NCBI RefSeq assembly: GCF_001542625.1
Contig: NZ_CP016279.1
Span: 3,038,001 to 3,102,000 of the forward strand
Length of the DNA stretch: 64,000 nucleotides
Direction of reading: 5' to 3'
From: Streptomyces griseochromogenes
Lineage (GTDB): Bacteria; Actinomycetota; Actinomycetes; Streptomycetales; Streptomycetaceae
Shown here: piece after piece, positions 42,699-51,799 of the stretch
Layout: the number at the start of each line of letters is the position of its first letter
How positions within the stretch are numbered: position 1 is the stretch's first letter
Program-made: the position numbers and the translations under genes
The notes under the pieces: model-generated
The model's database searches: none
What the model was told of the DNA's origin: nothing
Seen by the model: only the letters and a program-made list of their open reading frames with translations

Positions 42699-43004
42699 GG
42701 CTCTGGTTCCGGGTGTTTCGGTGACGAGATCGGCCGGCCCGGTAATTACGCCCGCTCTGTCTTTGCTCGTCGCCCGGTCCCCATGAATCATTTGCCGCGC
42801 TGCGCAGGCTGCCCGGGCCCCCTTTCGCCTAAGGCTCATGGCAACGACGCGCCGTCCGCGTGGTCAGGGCCAGTGGCGGCTCGGGCACTCCTCTCCGGCT
42901 GTCCCGTCCGGTTACCATGGTCACTTGATGTCGGAGGCGGAAGCACAGGGCACACCGCCATGGGCCGCGGAATGTAAGGCCGGGGAGTCGTGGGGCCTGG
43001 GAAC

Positions 43005-43919
43005 ATGCTGAGAGAGGTCACCGCAAACCACTACGTCGCACCCCTCCGGTCCGGTGGCTCCGTCCCCGGAGTCGTCGAGGCCGACGACCTCGGCACGTAC
43101 GTCGTGAAGTTCACCGGCTCGGCACAGGGCCACAAGGCGCTGGTCGCCGAGGTGATCGTCGGAGAACTCGCCCGCGCGCTCGGCCTGCGCTTCCCGGAAC
43201 TGGTCCTCGTCCACTTCGACCCGGCCATCGCCGCGGACGAGCCGCACCAGGAGGTGCGTGAGCTGCACGGCGCGAGCGCGGGGATCAACCTCGGCATGGA
43301 CTACCTGCCGGGCGCCGCCGACTTCACCCCGCAGCTCGCGAAGTCCTTCCCGGTGGACCCCTTGGAGGCGGGCCGGATCGTCTGGCTCGACGCCCTGACC
43401 GTCAACGTGGACCGTACGGTCCACAGCTCGAACCTGATGATCTGGCCGACCTTCGGCACCGTGCCGCCCCGGCTCTGGCTCATCGACCACGGCGCCGCCC
43501 TCGTCTTCCACCACCGCTGGGACACCACGACCCCGGGCAAGAAGTACGACTTCCGCCACCACGCCCTCGGCCACTACGCCCCCGACGTCCGGGCCGCCGA
43601 CGCGGAACTGGCTCCCCGGGTGACCGAGGAGCTGCTGCGTGGGATCGTCGCCGAGGTGCCGGACGCCTGGCTCGCCGAGGACGCGGGATTCGCGACCCCG
43701 GACGACGTCCGGGCCGCCTACGTCGACTACCTCCTCGCGCGCGTACGGTTGTCGTCAGAGTGGCTGCCCACCGACTTCCCGAGCCGCGAGGAACTCGCGG
43801 CCGAGGAGGCCGCCCGCGCGGCGAAGACACAAGCGGGCCGTCCGGCCTGGCTCCAGCGGGTCCCCGACCTGCACGGCAAGCCGGCGGCGGAACAGGATTG
43901 GTCGGTGCACCTGGGATGA
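43005..43919 (+). CDS. HipA-family kinase
   Basis: 304 residues with the HipA/PI4K-like kinase core. The nucleotide Lys is about 35 in TYVVKFTGS, the catalytic Asp 136 and Asn 143 lie in NVDRTVHSSNLMI, and the metal-binding Asp 161 is in LIDHGAAL. Classical HipA toxins phosphorylate aminoacyl-tRNA synthetases and come with a HipB antitoxin. None is encoded next door, and the protein is shorter than classical HipA. It may therefore be a stand-alone protein kinase of the short Streptomyces type. First gene of a three-gene operon; only 10 bp separate it from the next. Confidence 0.82.
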   Translation: MLREVTANHYVAPLRSGGSVPGVVEADDLGTYVVKFTGSAQGHKALVAEVIVGELARALGLRFPELVLVHFDPAIAADEPHQEVRELHGASAGINLGMDYLPGAADFTPQLAKSFPVDPLEAGRIVWLDALTVNVDRTVHSSNLMIWPTFGTVPPRLWLIDHGAALVFHHRWDTTTPGKKYDFRHHALGHYAPDVRAADAELAPRVTEELLRGIVAEVPDAWLAEDAGFATPDDVRAAYVDYLLARVRLSSEWLPTDFPSREELAAEEAARAAKTQAGRPAWLQRVPDLHGKPAAEQDWSVHLG

Positions 43920-43929
43920 GGACGGCCCG

Positions 43930-44208
43930 ATGATCCAGCGCGTCCAGATCGAGTACTGCACCCAGTGCCGCTGGCTGCCCCGCGCGGCCTGGCTGGCGCA
44001 GGAGCTGCTCACCACCTTCGAGACCGAGCTGACCGAGCTGTCGCTCAAGCCCGGCACCGGGGGCGTCTTCGTCGTCCGGGTGAACGACGAGGTCGTCTGG
44101 GACCGCCGCGAGCAGGGGTTCCCGGAGCCCACGGCGGTGAAGCGGGCCGTACGCGACCGAGTGGCCCCGGGAAAGTCCCTGGGCCACTCGGACCGGGCCG
44201 CCGAGTGA
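43930..44208 (+). CDS. Rdx/SelW-like thioredoxin-fold protein
   Basis: 92 residues with the SelT/SelW/SelH (Rdx) pattern: IEYCTQCRWLPRAAWLAQELL (CxxC at 10-13), then LSLKPGTGGVFVVRVNDEVVWDRREQGFPEPTAVKRAVRDRVAPGKSLGHSD. The CxxC in place of the selenocysteine form is usual in bacteria and suggests a thiol redox role. It sits between the kinase and the STAND protein. Confidence 0.88.
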   Translation: MIQRVQIEYCTQCRWLPRAAWLAQELLTTFETELTELSLKPGTGGVFVVRVNDEVVWDRREQGFPEPTAVKRAVRDRVAPGKSLGHSDRAAE

Positions 44209-44236
44209 TATCGGCTCGGCGGGCGGCCGGCGTCCT

Positions 44237-47200
44237 GTGAAGGGAACCCGCAGGACGAGCCTCGACCTCGCGTCGCTGCTGCTCGGACTGGTCTTCGGCG
44301 TCGGCACCAACCTCCTCACCGCGGACCCGGACGGCTGGTGGGGACCGCTGCGCGCCGTGAACCGCTACGCCGCCGTGTGGCTTCCGGCCGGGGTCGCCGC
44401 GGTGATCGTCCGGGAACTCGGTCAGCGGTGGCGGGAGCGGCGCCGGGTGCCCTGGACCAGGGACGACAGCCCGTATCCCGGTCTGGATGCCTTCGCCGAG
44501 GACCGCACGCAGGTCTTCTTCGGACGCGAGGAGGAGACCCGGGACGCGGTGCGCGCACTGACCGCCGCCCGCTCGCCCGCGCAGCGCGTCCTCACCGTGG
44601 TCGGCCCGTCCGGCTGCGGAAAGTCCTCCTTCGTCGCGGCGGGCATCCTGCCGGAACTGAGGCGCCGCCGCTGTGCGGTCCTCGGCCCCCTCAGACTCGG
44701 TTCCAGCCCCTTCCTCGCCCTCGCGCAGGCCCTGGCGCCGCGCGCGGCGGAACGGCAGGACGACGCGGTCGTACGACTCGCGCGCGAGGTACGCCGAGAA
44801 GCCTCGGACGGAGGCGATGTGACGGCGTGCCTGGCCGCGCTGCGAGCGGCCCAGGGGCACCGGGCGCGGATCGTCCTCGCGATCGACCAGTTCGAGGACG
44901 TCGTGCGGATGACCTCGCCCGCCGAACGCGAGCTGTTCCTCAGGGTGTTACGGGCGTCCACGGATGCGCACCCGCAGCTGCACCTCGTCCTCACCCTGCC
45001 GTCCGGCTTCCTGCGCGACCCCGCGCTGGAGCGGTACGACGACCTTCTGCGCACCCGGTTCCCGCTGGGCACGCTCACCTCGCGGCAGACCAGGGCGGTC
45101 ATCGCGGGTCCGGCGCGAGCGGCGGGCGCGCGCATCGCCGAGGAGGTGGTGGACGACCTGGTGGTCGAGGCCACCGAGGGCGACGCCCTGCCCCTGCTCG
45201 GCCAGTTGCTGCGCGACCTGTACGAGGCGGCGGGCCCGGACCACGTCATCGGGCGGGACCTGCTGGAGCGGACCGGGCCGCTGTCCCAGGCCATCGCCCG
45301 GTACGCGGAAGGCGCCTGCGAGCGGCTCGTCGCCGAACACCCCGAAGAACGGGTGGAGGCGGTGCTCCTGAGGTTCGTCGCCTGGGACGAACGGGGCGTG
45401 TCCCGGCAGTCCGTACGCAGGCCCGCCCTGGACCCGGAGGCTCTCGCGATCGTCGAGGCCCTGCGCCAGGCCCGTCTGGTGACGGACGTCGACGACGGCG
45501 AGGCCTTCGACCTCGTCCACGAGGCACTGCTGCGGCACTGGCCCCGACTGCGTGGACTGACGGATCGTCACCAGGCCGTACTGCGCCGTATCACCGACCT
45601 CGAACGCCGGGCGGCGGCCTGGTTGGCGAACGACCGGGCGGCGGACGACCTGCTGCACGGACAGCGGCTCGCGCAGGCGCTGGAGCTGATCGGTGCGCAC
45701 GGCGTCTCCGAGGCCCTGACCGAGCTGGTCGCCGCGTCCCGGGCCAGACAGGAGGCGGTCGCCGAGGAGCGCGCCGACGACCTCGCGGAGCGGGCCCAGC
45801 AGGCCTACGCGCTGCGCGGGGAGCGCCGGCTGGCGCTGGCGCTGACGGCCGCCGCGGTACGGGAGTTCACGGCGACCGAGAAGGTGGCGCTCACGCTGTG
45901 GGGTGTCGCGAAGGACCCGGTGGTCGACAGCCTGGGATTCGGACACGCGGGGAAGGTGCTCGCCCTCGGCTGGGATCCGGTGAGCGGGCATCTGCGGACC
46001 GTCGGGTCGGAGGGCGACCTGTGCACCTGGACGGCGCGGGGTGACCTCGTCGGTCAGGAGCCCCTGGGTCTGGGGGAGCTGCGGGGTGCCGGCTTCAGCG
46101 GTGGCGGGGACGCGTACTGGGCGGACACCGAGGACCTGCTCACCGTGCGGCGCTTCGACACCCCGGAATTCTCGTCCGCCTCGCGTGCGGCGGCCGTCTT
46201 CGGGGACCGGACGATCGGGCTGTCTCCCGACGGCTGGCAGGCCGCCGCTCAACTGTCGGACAGGAGGGTCGACATCATCGACTTCGCTCCTGTGCCGCGG
46301 GGCCGGCTTCCCGACGATCACCGTTCCTTCGAGGCGCCGCCGGTCAACGCGCTGACCTGGTCGCCCGACTCCTCGCTCCTCGCCCTGTTCACCTGGCGTG
46401 AGCTGCACGTCGTCCGTGTGCCGGACGGCGACCCGGCCTGGCGGCTCGCCAGAGGCGATGACGAACTGCCCGGCACCACTTCCTGGTTCGCGTGGGCCCC
46501 CGACGGCCGTCGCGCCGCCCAGGTGTCCGGCCGGACCCTGCGGATCAGGGCCGCCGAGGACGGGACCGTCCTGGACGAGTGGGACACCGGGGTGGACGCC
46601 GGCGGTGTCTTCTGGTCGCCCGACGGACAACTGGTGGCCGTGGCGGTGTCCGACGCCGGCCAGGGAGCGGACGCGGCGATCACGGTGTGGCGGGTCGCCG
46701 ACCGCACGCCGCTGCGCCGGCTGCGCGCCCCCTGGGGTGCCGAGGAGATCGCCTGGCGCGCCGACAGCGCCTGCTTCGCCTGGCGGTCGATCAGCGACGT
46801 GTGGATCGGCGATCACGGTTCATGGCGTCCCAGGGCGCTGCCGGGCGGCTTGCTGCGCGGCGTTTCGTCGGAAGCCGGGCGGGTGGCCGCCACCGTGCTG
46901 GGAGGCGACGCCGTCTATGTGACGGAGCCGGGCACCGGCACCGTGCCGCGGAAGCTCGTCACGGCCCGTGACCCGAAGCCGGTGCTGCTCGCCTGGCGGC
47001 CGGGGGCGGAGCGGCTGGCGGTCTCCTTCGCCGGCGGCCGAGTGGAGATGGTGGACCCCGCCTCGGGCCGCTGTGCCGCCGCGATGTCCACGGCGTACGA
47101 CATGGTGGACCGCGTCCTGTGGTCCCCGGACGGCTCACTCCTCGCCACGGCCAGCCATGACTTCGTGACGGCCGCCTACCGCATCGAGGTCTGGGATCCC

Positions 47201-47812
47201 CTGACGGGGAGCCGCACGGCCCGGACGGAGGACATCGAGCGCGGGACCGGGGTGCTGGCCTGGAGTCCCGACGGCGGTCGTCTGGTGACCGCCGAGAAAG
47301 AGGGCCCCCTGGTGGTCCGGGACGCGTCGACCGGCCGTCGGCTGCTCGACATCCCCGTGGGCGAGGGAGCCACCGCCGGCGGTGCCTGCTGGTCGCCCGA
47401 CGGACGGCGGCTCGCCTTCCTCGACGGGGAGTCGGCCGTACGGATCCGCGGTGCCGACGACGGCACACCCCTGGTGCGCTCCGCCGCCACCTACGGGAAG
47501 GCCGTCGTCATCCTGTGGTCCCCCGACGGACGGCTGCTCGCGACCGCGGGGGACGGGTGGGTCGCCTTCTGGCGGGCGGAGACGGGGGAGTGCCAGGCCG
47601 TGTCCCGGCTGAAGTGCCTGGTGCCGCTGGACGCGCACTGGTCCGGGGACGGCCGCTCGTTCGTCGTCATCGGCGAGGACCACCGCCGCTACACCTGGTC
47701 GCTGCCGGACCGCACGTACGCCCGGCAGTGCGCGGCGCTCCTGGAAGGGGCGGCGGACGAACTGCGGGAGCTGACCATCGAGGAGCGCCGGCGTCACGGA
47801 CTGTCCGCGTGA
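44237..47812 (+). CDS. Membrane-anchored STAND NTPase with WD40 repeats
   Basis: 1191 residues from a GTG at 44237. Two hydrophobic stretches (about 12-27 and 44-58) anchor the N-terminus. A novel-STAND (nSTAND1-type) NTPase follows, with FFGREEE near 94-100, Walker A GPSGCGKS at 123-130 and Walker B RIVLAIDQFEDV at 211-222, then a winged-helix/helical region to about 540. The C-terminal half (from about 565) is a WD40 array with repeated WSPDG words. STAND proteins are switch ATPases that oligomerise on ligand binding, and the propeller is the usual sensor. No separate effector domain is fused, so the membrane segment or the operon partners would supply the output. It ends at a bidirectional terminator. 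Confidence 0.9.
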   Translation: MKGTRRTSLDLASLLLGLVFGVGTNLLTADPDGWWGPLRAVNRYAAVWLPAGVAAVIVRELGQRWRERRRVPWTRDDSPYPGLDAFAEDRTQVFFGREEETRDAVRALTAARSPAQRVLTVVGPSGCGKSSFVAAGILPELRRRRCAVLGPLRLGSSPFLALAQALAPRAAERQDDAVVRLAREVRREASDGGDVTACLAALRAAQGHRARIVLAIDQFEDVVRMTSPAERELFLRVLRASTDAHPQLHLVLTLPSGFLRDPALERYDDLLRTRFPLGTLTSRQTRAVIAGPARAAGARIAEEVVDDLVVEATEGDALPLLGQLLRDLYEAAGPDHVIGRDLLERTGPLSQAIARYAEGACERLVAEHPEERVEAVLLRFVAWDERGVSRQSVRRPALDPEALAIVEALRQARLVTDVDDGEAFDLVHEALLRHWPRLRGLTDRHQAVLRRITDLERRAAAWLANDRAADDLLHGQRLAQALELIGAHGVSEALTELVAASRARQEAVAEERADDLAERAQQAYALRGERRLALALTAAAVREFTATEKVALTLWGVAKDPVVDSLGFGHAGKVLALGWDPVSGHLRTVGSEGDLCTWTARGDLVGQEPLGLGELRGAGFSGGGDAYWADTEDLLTVRRFDTPEFSSASRAAAVFGDRTIGLSPDGWQAAAQLSDRRVDIIDFAPVPRGRLPDDHRSFEAPPVNALTWSPDSSLLALFTWRELHVVRVPDGDPAWRLARGDDELPGTTSWFAWAPDGRRAAQVSGRTLRIRAAEDGTVLDEWDTGVDAGGVFWSPDGQLVAVAVSDAGQGADAAITVWRVADRTPLRRLRAPWGAEEIAWRADSACFAWRSISDVWIGDHGSWRPRALPGGLLRGVSSEAGRVAATVLGGDAVYVTEPGTGTVPRKLVTARDPKPVLLAWRPGAERLAVSFAGGRVEMVDPASGRCAAAMSTAYDMVDRVLWSPDGSLLATASHDFVTAAYRIEVWDPLTGSRTARTEDIERGTGVLAWSPDGGRLVTAEKEGPLVVRDASTGRRLLDIPVGEGATAGGACWSPDGRRLAFLDGESAVRIRGADDGTPLVRSAATYGKAVVILWSPDGRLLATAGDGWVAFWRAETGECQAVSRLKCLVPLDAHWSGDGRSFVVIGEDHRRYTWSLPDRTYARQCAALLEGAADELRELTIEERRRHGLSA

Positions 47813-47814
47813 CC

Positions 47815-47842
47815 GCCCCCGGCACCGGGCGGTGCCGGGGGC
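47815..47842. terminator. Bidirectional terminator between STAND and malate synthase genes
   Basis: A perfect 12-bp stem GCCCCCGGCACC/GGTGCCGGGGGC with a 4-nt loop, located between two convergent stop codons. Confidence 0.8.
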
Positions 47843-47852
47843 GCGGGCGGGG

Positions 47853-49478
47853 TCAGCCGCGCAGCCGCTCGTACGCCGGCAGGGTGAGGAAGTCGGCGTA
47901 GTCCTCGTCGAGGGACACCTGGAGCAGCAGGTCGTGCGCCTCCTGCCAGTGGCCGGCCGCGAAGGCCTGCTCGCCGATCTCCTTGCGGATCGCGTCCAGT
48001 TCCTCGGCGGCGACCTTGCGGGCCAGCTCCGGGGTGGCCTTGTCGCCGTTCTCGAACTCGACGCCCGCGTTGATCCACTGCCAGATCTGGGAGCGGGAGA
48101 TCTCGGCGGTGGCCGCGTCCTCCATCAGATTGAAGATGGCGACCGCGCCGAGCCCGCGCAGCCAGGCCTCGATGTAACGGATGCCGACCTGGACGGCGTT
48201 GACGAGACCGTGGTACGTCGGGCTCGCGTTCAGCGAGTCGACGGCGATGAGGTCGGCCGCCTCCACGTGGACGTCCTCGCGCAGCCGGTCCTTCTGGTTC
48301 GGCTTGTCGCCGAGGACGCGGTCGAAGGACTCCATGGCGATCGGGACCAGGTCCGGGTGGGCGACCCAGGAGCCGTCGAAGCCGTCGTTCGCCTCGCGGT
48401 CCTTGTCGGCGCGGACCTTCTCGAAGGCCACCTTGTTGACCTCGGGGTCCTTGCGGGAGGGGATGAAGGCCGCCATGCCGCCGACGGCGTGCGCCCCGCG
48501 CTTGTGGCAGGTGCGGACGAGGAGTTCGGTGTACGCCCGCATGAACGGGGCGGTCATCGTGACCGCGTTGCGGTCCGGCAGGACGAACCTCGGCCCGCCG
48601 TCACGGAAGTTCTTGACGATCGAGAACAGGTAGTCCCAGCGGCCGGCGTTCAACCCCGAGGCGTGGTCGCGCAGTTCGTAGAGGATCTCCTCCATCTCGT
48701 ACGCGGCCGTGATCGTCTCGATCAGGACGGTCGCGCGGATGGTTCCCTGCGGGATGCCGACATAGTCCTGCGCGAAGACGAACACGTCGTTCCACAGGCG
48801 GGCTTCGAGGTGCGACTCGGTCTTGGGCAGGTAGAAGTACGGGCCCTTGCCGAGGTTCAGCAGACGCCGGGCGTTGTGGAAGAAGTACAGGCCGAAGTCG
48901 ACGAAGGCGCCGGGAACAGCCGTGCCGTCGGCGTCGACGAGGTGGCGCTCGTTCAGATGCCAGCCGCGCGGGCGCATGACGACCGTGGCCAGCTCCTCGT
49001 CCGGGCGCAGCGCGTAGGACTTCCCGGAGCCCGGGTCGGTGAAGTCGATGCTGCGGGTGTAGGCGTCGACCAGGTTGATCTGGCCGAGGACCACGTTCTC
49101 CCAGGTGGGGGCGGAGGCGTCCTCGAAGTCGGCGAGCCAGACCTTCGCGCCCGAGTTGAGCGCGTTGATGGTCATCTTGCGGTCGGTGGGGCCGGTGATC
49201 TCGACGCGCCTGTCGTCGAGCGCGGCCGGGGCCGGGGCGACCTTCCAGGAGTCGTCCGCGCGCACGGCGGCCGTCTCCGGAAGGAAGTCGAGCGTGGAGG
49301 TGCGGGCGATCTCGGCGCGGCGCTCGGCCCGGCGGGCGAGGAGTTCATCACGGCGCGGGGTGAACCGCCGGTGCAGTTCCGCCACGAAGGCGAGCGCCGC
49401 GTCGGTGAGGACCTCCTCCTGCCGGGGCAGGGGCTCGGCGTCGACGATGGCCAGCGGAGACGGCGCTGGTGCGGACAT
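47853..49478 (-). CDS. aceB: Malate synthase A
   Basis: Condenses glyoxylate with acetyl-CoA to malate; 541 residues, the size of isoform A. The motifs [14 protein letters not shown] (active-site Arg), [16 protein letters not shown] (metal-site Glu/Asp) and [19 protein letters not shown] are conserved. Isocitrate lyase is not adjacent. The purine-breakdown neighbours and its promoter operators indicate it is a glyoxylate sink for allantoin use. The ATG at 49478 is used. Confidence 0.96.
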   Translation of the reverse strand: MSAPAPSPLAIVDAEPLPRQEEVLTDAALAFVAELHRRFTPRRDELLARRAERRAEIARTSTLDFLPETAAVRADDSWKVAPAPAALDDRRVEITGPTDRKMTINALNSGAKVWLADFEDASAPTWENVVLGQINLVDAYTRSIDFTDPGSGKSYALRPDEELATVVMRPRGWHLNERHLVDADGTAVPGAFVDFGLYFFHNARRLLNLGKGPYFYLPKTESHLEARLWNDVFVFAQDYVGIPQGTIRATVLIETITAAYEMEEILYELRDHASGLNAGRWDYLFSIVKNFRDGGPRFVLPDRNAVTMTAPFMRAYTELLVRTCHKRGAHAVGGMAAFIPSRKDPEVNKVAFEKVRADKDREANDGFDGSWVAHPDLVPIAMESFDRVLGDKPNQKDRLREDVHVEAADLIAVDSLNASPTYHGLVNAVQVGIRYIEAWLRGLGAVAIFNLMEDAATAEISRSQIWQWINAGVEFENGDKATPELARKVAAEELDAIRKEIGEQAFAAGHWQEAHDLLLQVSLDEDYADFLTLPAYERLRG

Positions 49479-49573
49479 GAGCTGTCACTTCCTTCAGCGG
49501 TGGCACCGGGTGCCAAGAGGCACGAATAGGGCAAATGGCGTCCACTGTGCGGTCGGACGCTTCTGAACAGTGG

Positions 49574-49613
49574 ATAGTAGTTTCCTCATTGTGGAACTTC
49601 AATGGTTTGTTGA
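49574..49613 (-). promoter_or_regulatory. Malate synthase promoter with two operators
   Basis: On the minus strand TTGAAG (49602-49597), 17-bp spacer, TACTAT (49579-49574). The repeat TCAACAAACCATTGA (49613-49599) overlaps the -35 in the same register as at katA and uraD. The second-type box TTCCTCATTGTGGAA (49582-49596) lies within the spacer between -35 and -10. Both positions favour repression by steric block. Confidence 0.6.
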
Positions 49614-49662
49614 TATCGAGATTCTCTGGGTCGAGGCAAGGTGGCGCTCAGTGCCACCCCGT

Positions 49663-50271
49663 TCACTCAAGGTGGCTCAGATCGGCCTCGGTGTCGATGT
49701 CGTACGGCGCGGCCACGTCCGCGCACTCCACCAGCCTGATCGCCGCCGCGTGATCCTTCAGGTAGGCGCGTGCCCCCCGGTCACCGGTGGCCGTCGCCGC
49801 GATGCCCGGCCAGTGCGCCGCGCCGAAGAGCACGGGATGCCCGCGCACGCCGTCGTAGGCGGCCGAGACCAGCGAGTTCTGGTCCTCGTACGCGCCGAGT
49901 ACCCGTGTCACCGCCGCCGGCCCGATCCCCGGCTGGTCGACCAGGCTCACCAGGGCCGCGCGTGCGCCCGTGCCGGTGAGCGAGCCGAGCCCGGCGCGCA
50001 GGGAGGAGCCCATGCCCTCGGCCCAGTCGGGATTGTCCACGAGAACGCAGCCGTCCAGCTCGGCGCGGGCCCGGACCTCGTCGGCCCGCGCCCCGAGCAC
50101 GACGTGGATCCGTCCGCACCCGGCCGTCCGCAGCACGCCGACCGCGTGTTCGACCAGGGGGCGCCCCCGGTGCTCCAGCAGCGCCTTGGGCCGCCCGCCG
50201 AGCCGTCTGCCGCCGCCCGCCGCGAGCAGCAGCCCGGCGATCTCCTCGTATCGGTCCCGCTCGTCCGTCAT
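49663..50271 (-). CDS. MobA-like nucleotidyltransferase
   Basis: 202 residues. The NTP-transferase signature LLLAAGGGRRLGGRPKALLEHRG is near 14-36, with NPDWAEGMGSSLRAGL and VDQPGI matching the MocA (molybdenum cofactor cytidylyl-/guanylyltransferase) group. Cofactor maturation for a molybdenum enzyme such as xanthine dehydrogenase would fit the purine route, but that enzyme is not in the window. The ATG at 50271 is chosen; longer openings upstream lack a ribosome site. Confidence 0.85.
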   Translation of the reverse strand: MTDERDRYEEIAGLLLAAGGGRRLGGRPKALLEHRGRPLVEHAVGVLRTAGCGRIHVVLGARADEVRARAELDGCVLVDNPDWAEGMGSSLRAGLGSLTGTGARAALVSLVDQPGIGPAAVTRVLGAYEDQNSLVSAAYDGVRGHPVLFGAAHWPGIAATATGDRGARAYLKDHAAAIRLVECADVAAPYDIDTEADLSHLE

Positions 50272-50401
50272 GCGTCCTGCATACCTGACGCGGAAGGCGA
50301 CGGCCGGATTCCTTGGGCTGAATTTCGGTCCGCGCGGTGGCGCTCCCGCACGAGGTGGCGTTAACTGACCCGCGCACGAGGGAGCGGCAGGGGGGAGAGC
50401 T

Positions 50402-50716
50402 GTGTTGCGGAGCTTGGGACAGAGGCGAGTGACCGGCAGCGGCGAGGACCCGAGAGTGGTGGAGCTGCGGACCGCGGTGTCCCGGCTGCGCCGCGAACTC
50501 GCCGCGTTACCGTCCGAGTTCCCCGACCGCGGCATAGCCGAGGACGAACTGGCCACGCTGGCGGCGATGGCGGCCGGAGGCCTTCCCGAGACCCCGCGCC
50601 TGCGCAGTTCCCTGCTCCTGATCGCGGGCGCGATCGGCTCCGTCAGCGCGCTTGCGCGGGGGTTGTCGGACGTACGCCAGGCGGTGGATCTGTTCGGGGA
50701 GTCGCCGAGGTCTTGA
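50402..50716 (+). CDS. DUF5955-like small protein
   Basis: 104 residues from a GTG preceded by GGGGGGAG. Predicted all-helical with RVVELRTAVSRLRRELAALPSEFPDRGIAEDELATLAAMAAGG and a short hydrophobic helix near 73-86 (LLLIAGAIGSVSAL). It is recognised as a conserved small Streptomyces protein of no known function that often lies beside allantoin genes; the family name is from memory. Possibly peripheral membrane. Confidence 0.7.
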   Translation: MLRSLGQRRVTGSGEDPRVVELRTAVSRLRRELAALPSEFPDRGIAEDELATLAAMAAGGLPETPRLRSSLLLIAGAIGSVSALARGLSDVRQAVDLFGESPRS

Positions 50717-50811
50717 AAGCGCTGGTGAGGTGGCGGCCGCAGGGGCGCGGGGAACTGCGCGAACGGCCACCACGCGCCCGCGGTCGCCGAAAGCCGGCAG
50801 TACTCCCTCTC

Positions 50812-51606
50812 TCAGGCGCCAGAACTGGCCAGTGCCTGGGACAACTCCAGGGCGACCTGCTGCAGCACCGGCACGATCTGCTCGGTCGCGGCCTCGGTGA
50901 CCCGTCCGGCAGGCCCCGAGATCGAAATCGCCGCGGCCGTCGGAGACTGAGGCACGGACACCGCGAGGCACCGCACCCCGATCTCCTGCTCGTTGTCGTC
51001 GACCGCGTACCCCAGGCGCCGCACGTCGTCCAGAGCCCCCAGGAATCCGTCCGGTGTGATGATCGTCTTCTCCGTGGCGGCCGGCATACCCGTTCGGGAG
51101 AGCAGCGCACGCACCTCGTCGTCGGGCACGTTCGCCAGCAGCGCCTTGCCCACGCCGGTGGAGTGCGGCAGGACCCGTCGGCCCACCTCGGTGAACATCC
51201 GCATCGAGTGCTTCGACGGCACCTGCGCGACGTACACGATCTCGTCGCCGTCCAGCAGCGCCATGTTCGCCGTCTCGCCGGTCTCCTCCACCAGCCGGGC
51301 CAGATACGGCCGCGCCCATGTGCCGAGCAGCCGTGAGGCGGACTCGCCGAGGCGGATCAGGCGCGGGCCGAGCGCGTACCGGCGGTTCGGCTGCTGTCGG
51401 ACGTAACCGCAGGCCACCAGCGTGCGCATCAGCCGGTGGATGGTGGGCAGCGGCAGTCCGCTGGACGCGGACAGCTCGCTCAGGCCGACCTCGCCGCCCG
51501 CGTCCGCCATCCGCTCGAGCAGATCGAAGGCACGCTCCAGGGACTGGACCCCGCCGCTGGCGGAGGACTTCGCGGAGTCGGTGGTGCTGGCGTCGGACGT
51601 CGGCAC
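50812..51606 (-). CDS. allR: AllR-type IclR-family repressor
   Basis: 264 residues from a GTG behind AAAGGAA. The N-terminal winged helix (about 18-83: GGVQSLERAFDLLERMADAGGEVGLSELSASSGLPLPTIHRLMRTLVACGYVRQ) and C-terminal effector domain (about 95-255) are of the IclR type. Divergent from allantoinase over 273 bp. In S. coelicolor the orthologue AllR is reported to repress allantoin and glyoxylate genes (established knowledge, recalled). It is the best candidate to bind the TTCC-N7-GGAA-type boxes seen at hyi, aceB and in its own promoter. Confidence 0.93.
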   Translation of the reverse strand: MPTSDASTTDSAKSSASGGVQSLERAFDLLERMADAGGEVGLSELSASSGLPLPTIHRLMRTLVACGYVRQQPNRRYALGPRLIRLGESASRLLGTWARPYLARLVEETGETANMALLDGDEIVYVAQVPSKHSMRMFTEVGRRVLPHSTGVGKALLANVPDDEVRALLSRTGMPAATEKTIITPDGFLGALDDVRRLGYAVDDNEQEIGVRCLAVSVPQSPTAAAISISGPAGRVTEAATEQIVPVLQQVALELSQALASSGA

Positions 51607-51707
51607 GGCGCGTTCCTTTCGGGGCTGGCAGGAAGGGCAGAAGCCTACCCGGCAGTCGGTTGACTCCCTGCTCGTACGTAACTACGTTCTGTCTGTCGGA
51701 ATTGTAA

Positions 51708-51722
51708 TTCCGTGTTGTGGAA
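51708..51722. promoter_or_regulatory. TTCC-N7-GGAA-type box between allR and allB
   Basis: TTCCGTGTTGTGGAA, same architecture as the boxes at hyi and malate synthase. It overlaps a second palindrome CGGAATTGTAATTCCG (51698-51713), forming a compact double element between the divergent genes. Confidence 0.5.
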
Positions 51723-51799
51723 ACGTCCAGAGTGGACGCCCGCCCGCATCGCTCAGAAGTGTGCCCCTTGACGGCGGGATGACGGGAGTGAAGACTCCT

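Larger units (their letters stand above)
42319..43004. other. Hairpin-rich intergenic region
   Basis: About 690 bases with no gene I can support. It carries three strong symmetric elements: the GTTCAAC repeat (42493-42516), a 12-bp stem (42532-42543 with 42553-42564) and the 18-bp near-palindrome AACGGAATCAATTCCGTT (42681-42698). A 65-codon frame from an ATG at 42783 lacks a ribosome site and coding bias. The right end must hold the promoter of the HipA-like operon. Confidence 0.5.

Noticed and set aside
42783..42977. A 65-codon frame before the kinase gene
   Set aside because: No ribosome site, poor third-position GC pattern and no recognisable motif.
44948..46816. A 622-codon minus-strand open frame
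   Set aside because: Antisense to the STAND-WD40 gene, whose Walker motifs and WD words define the sense strand.
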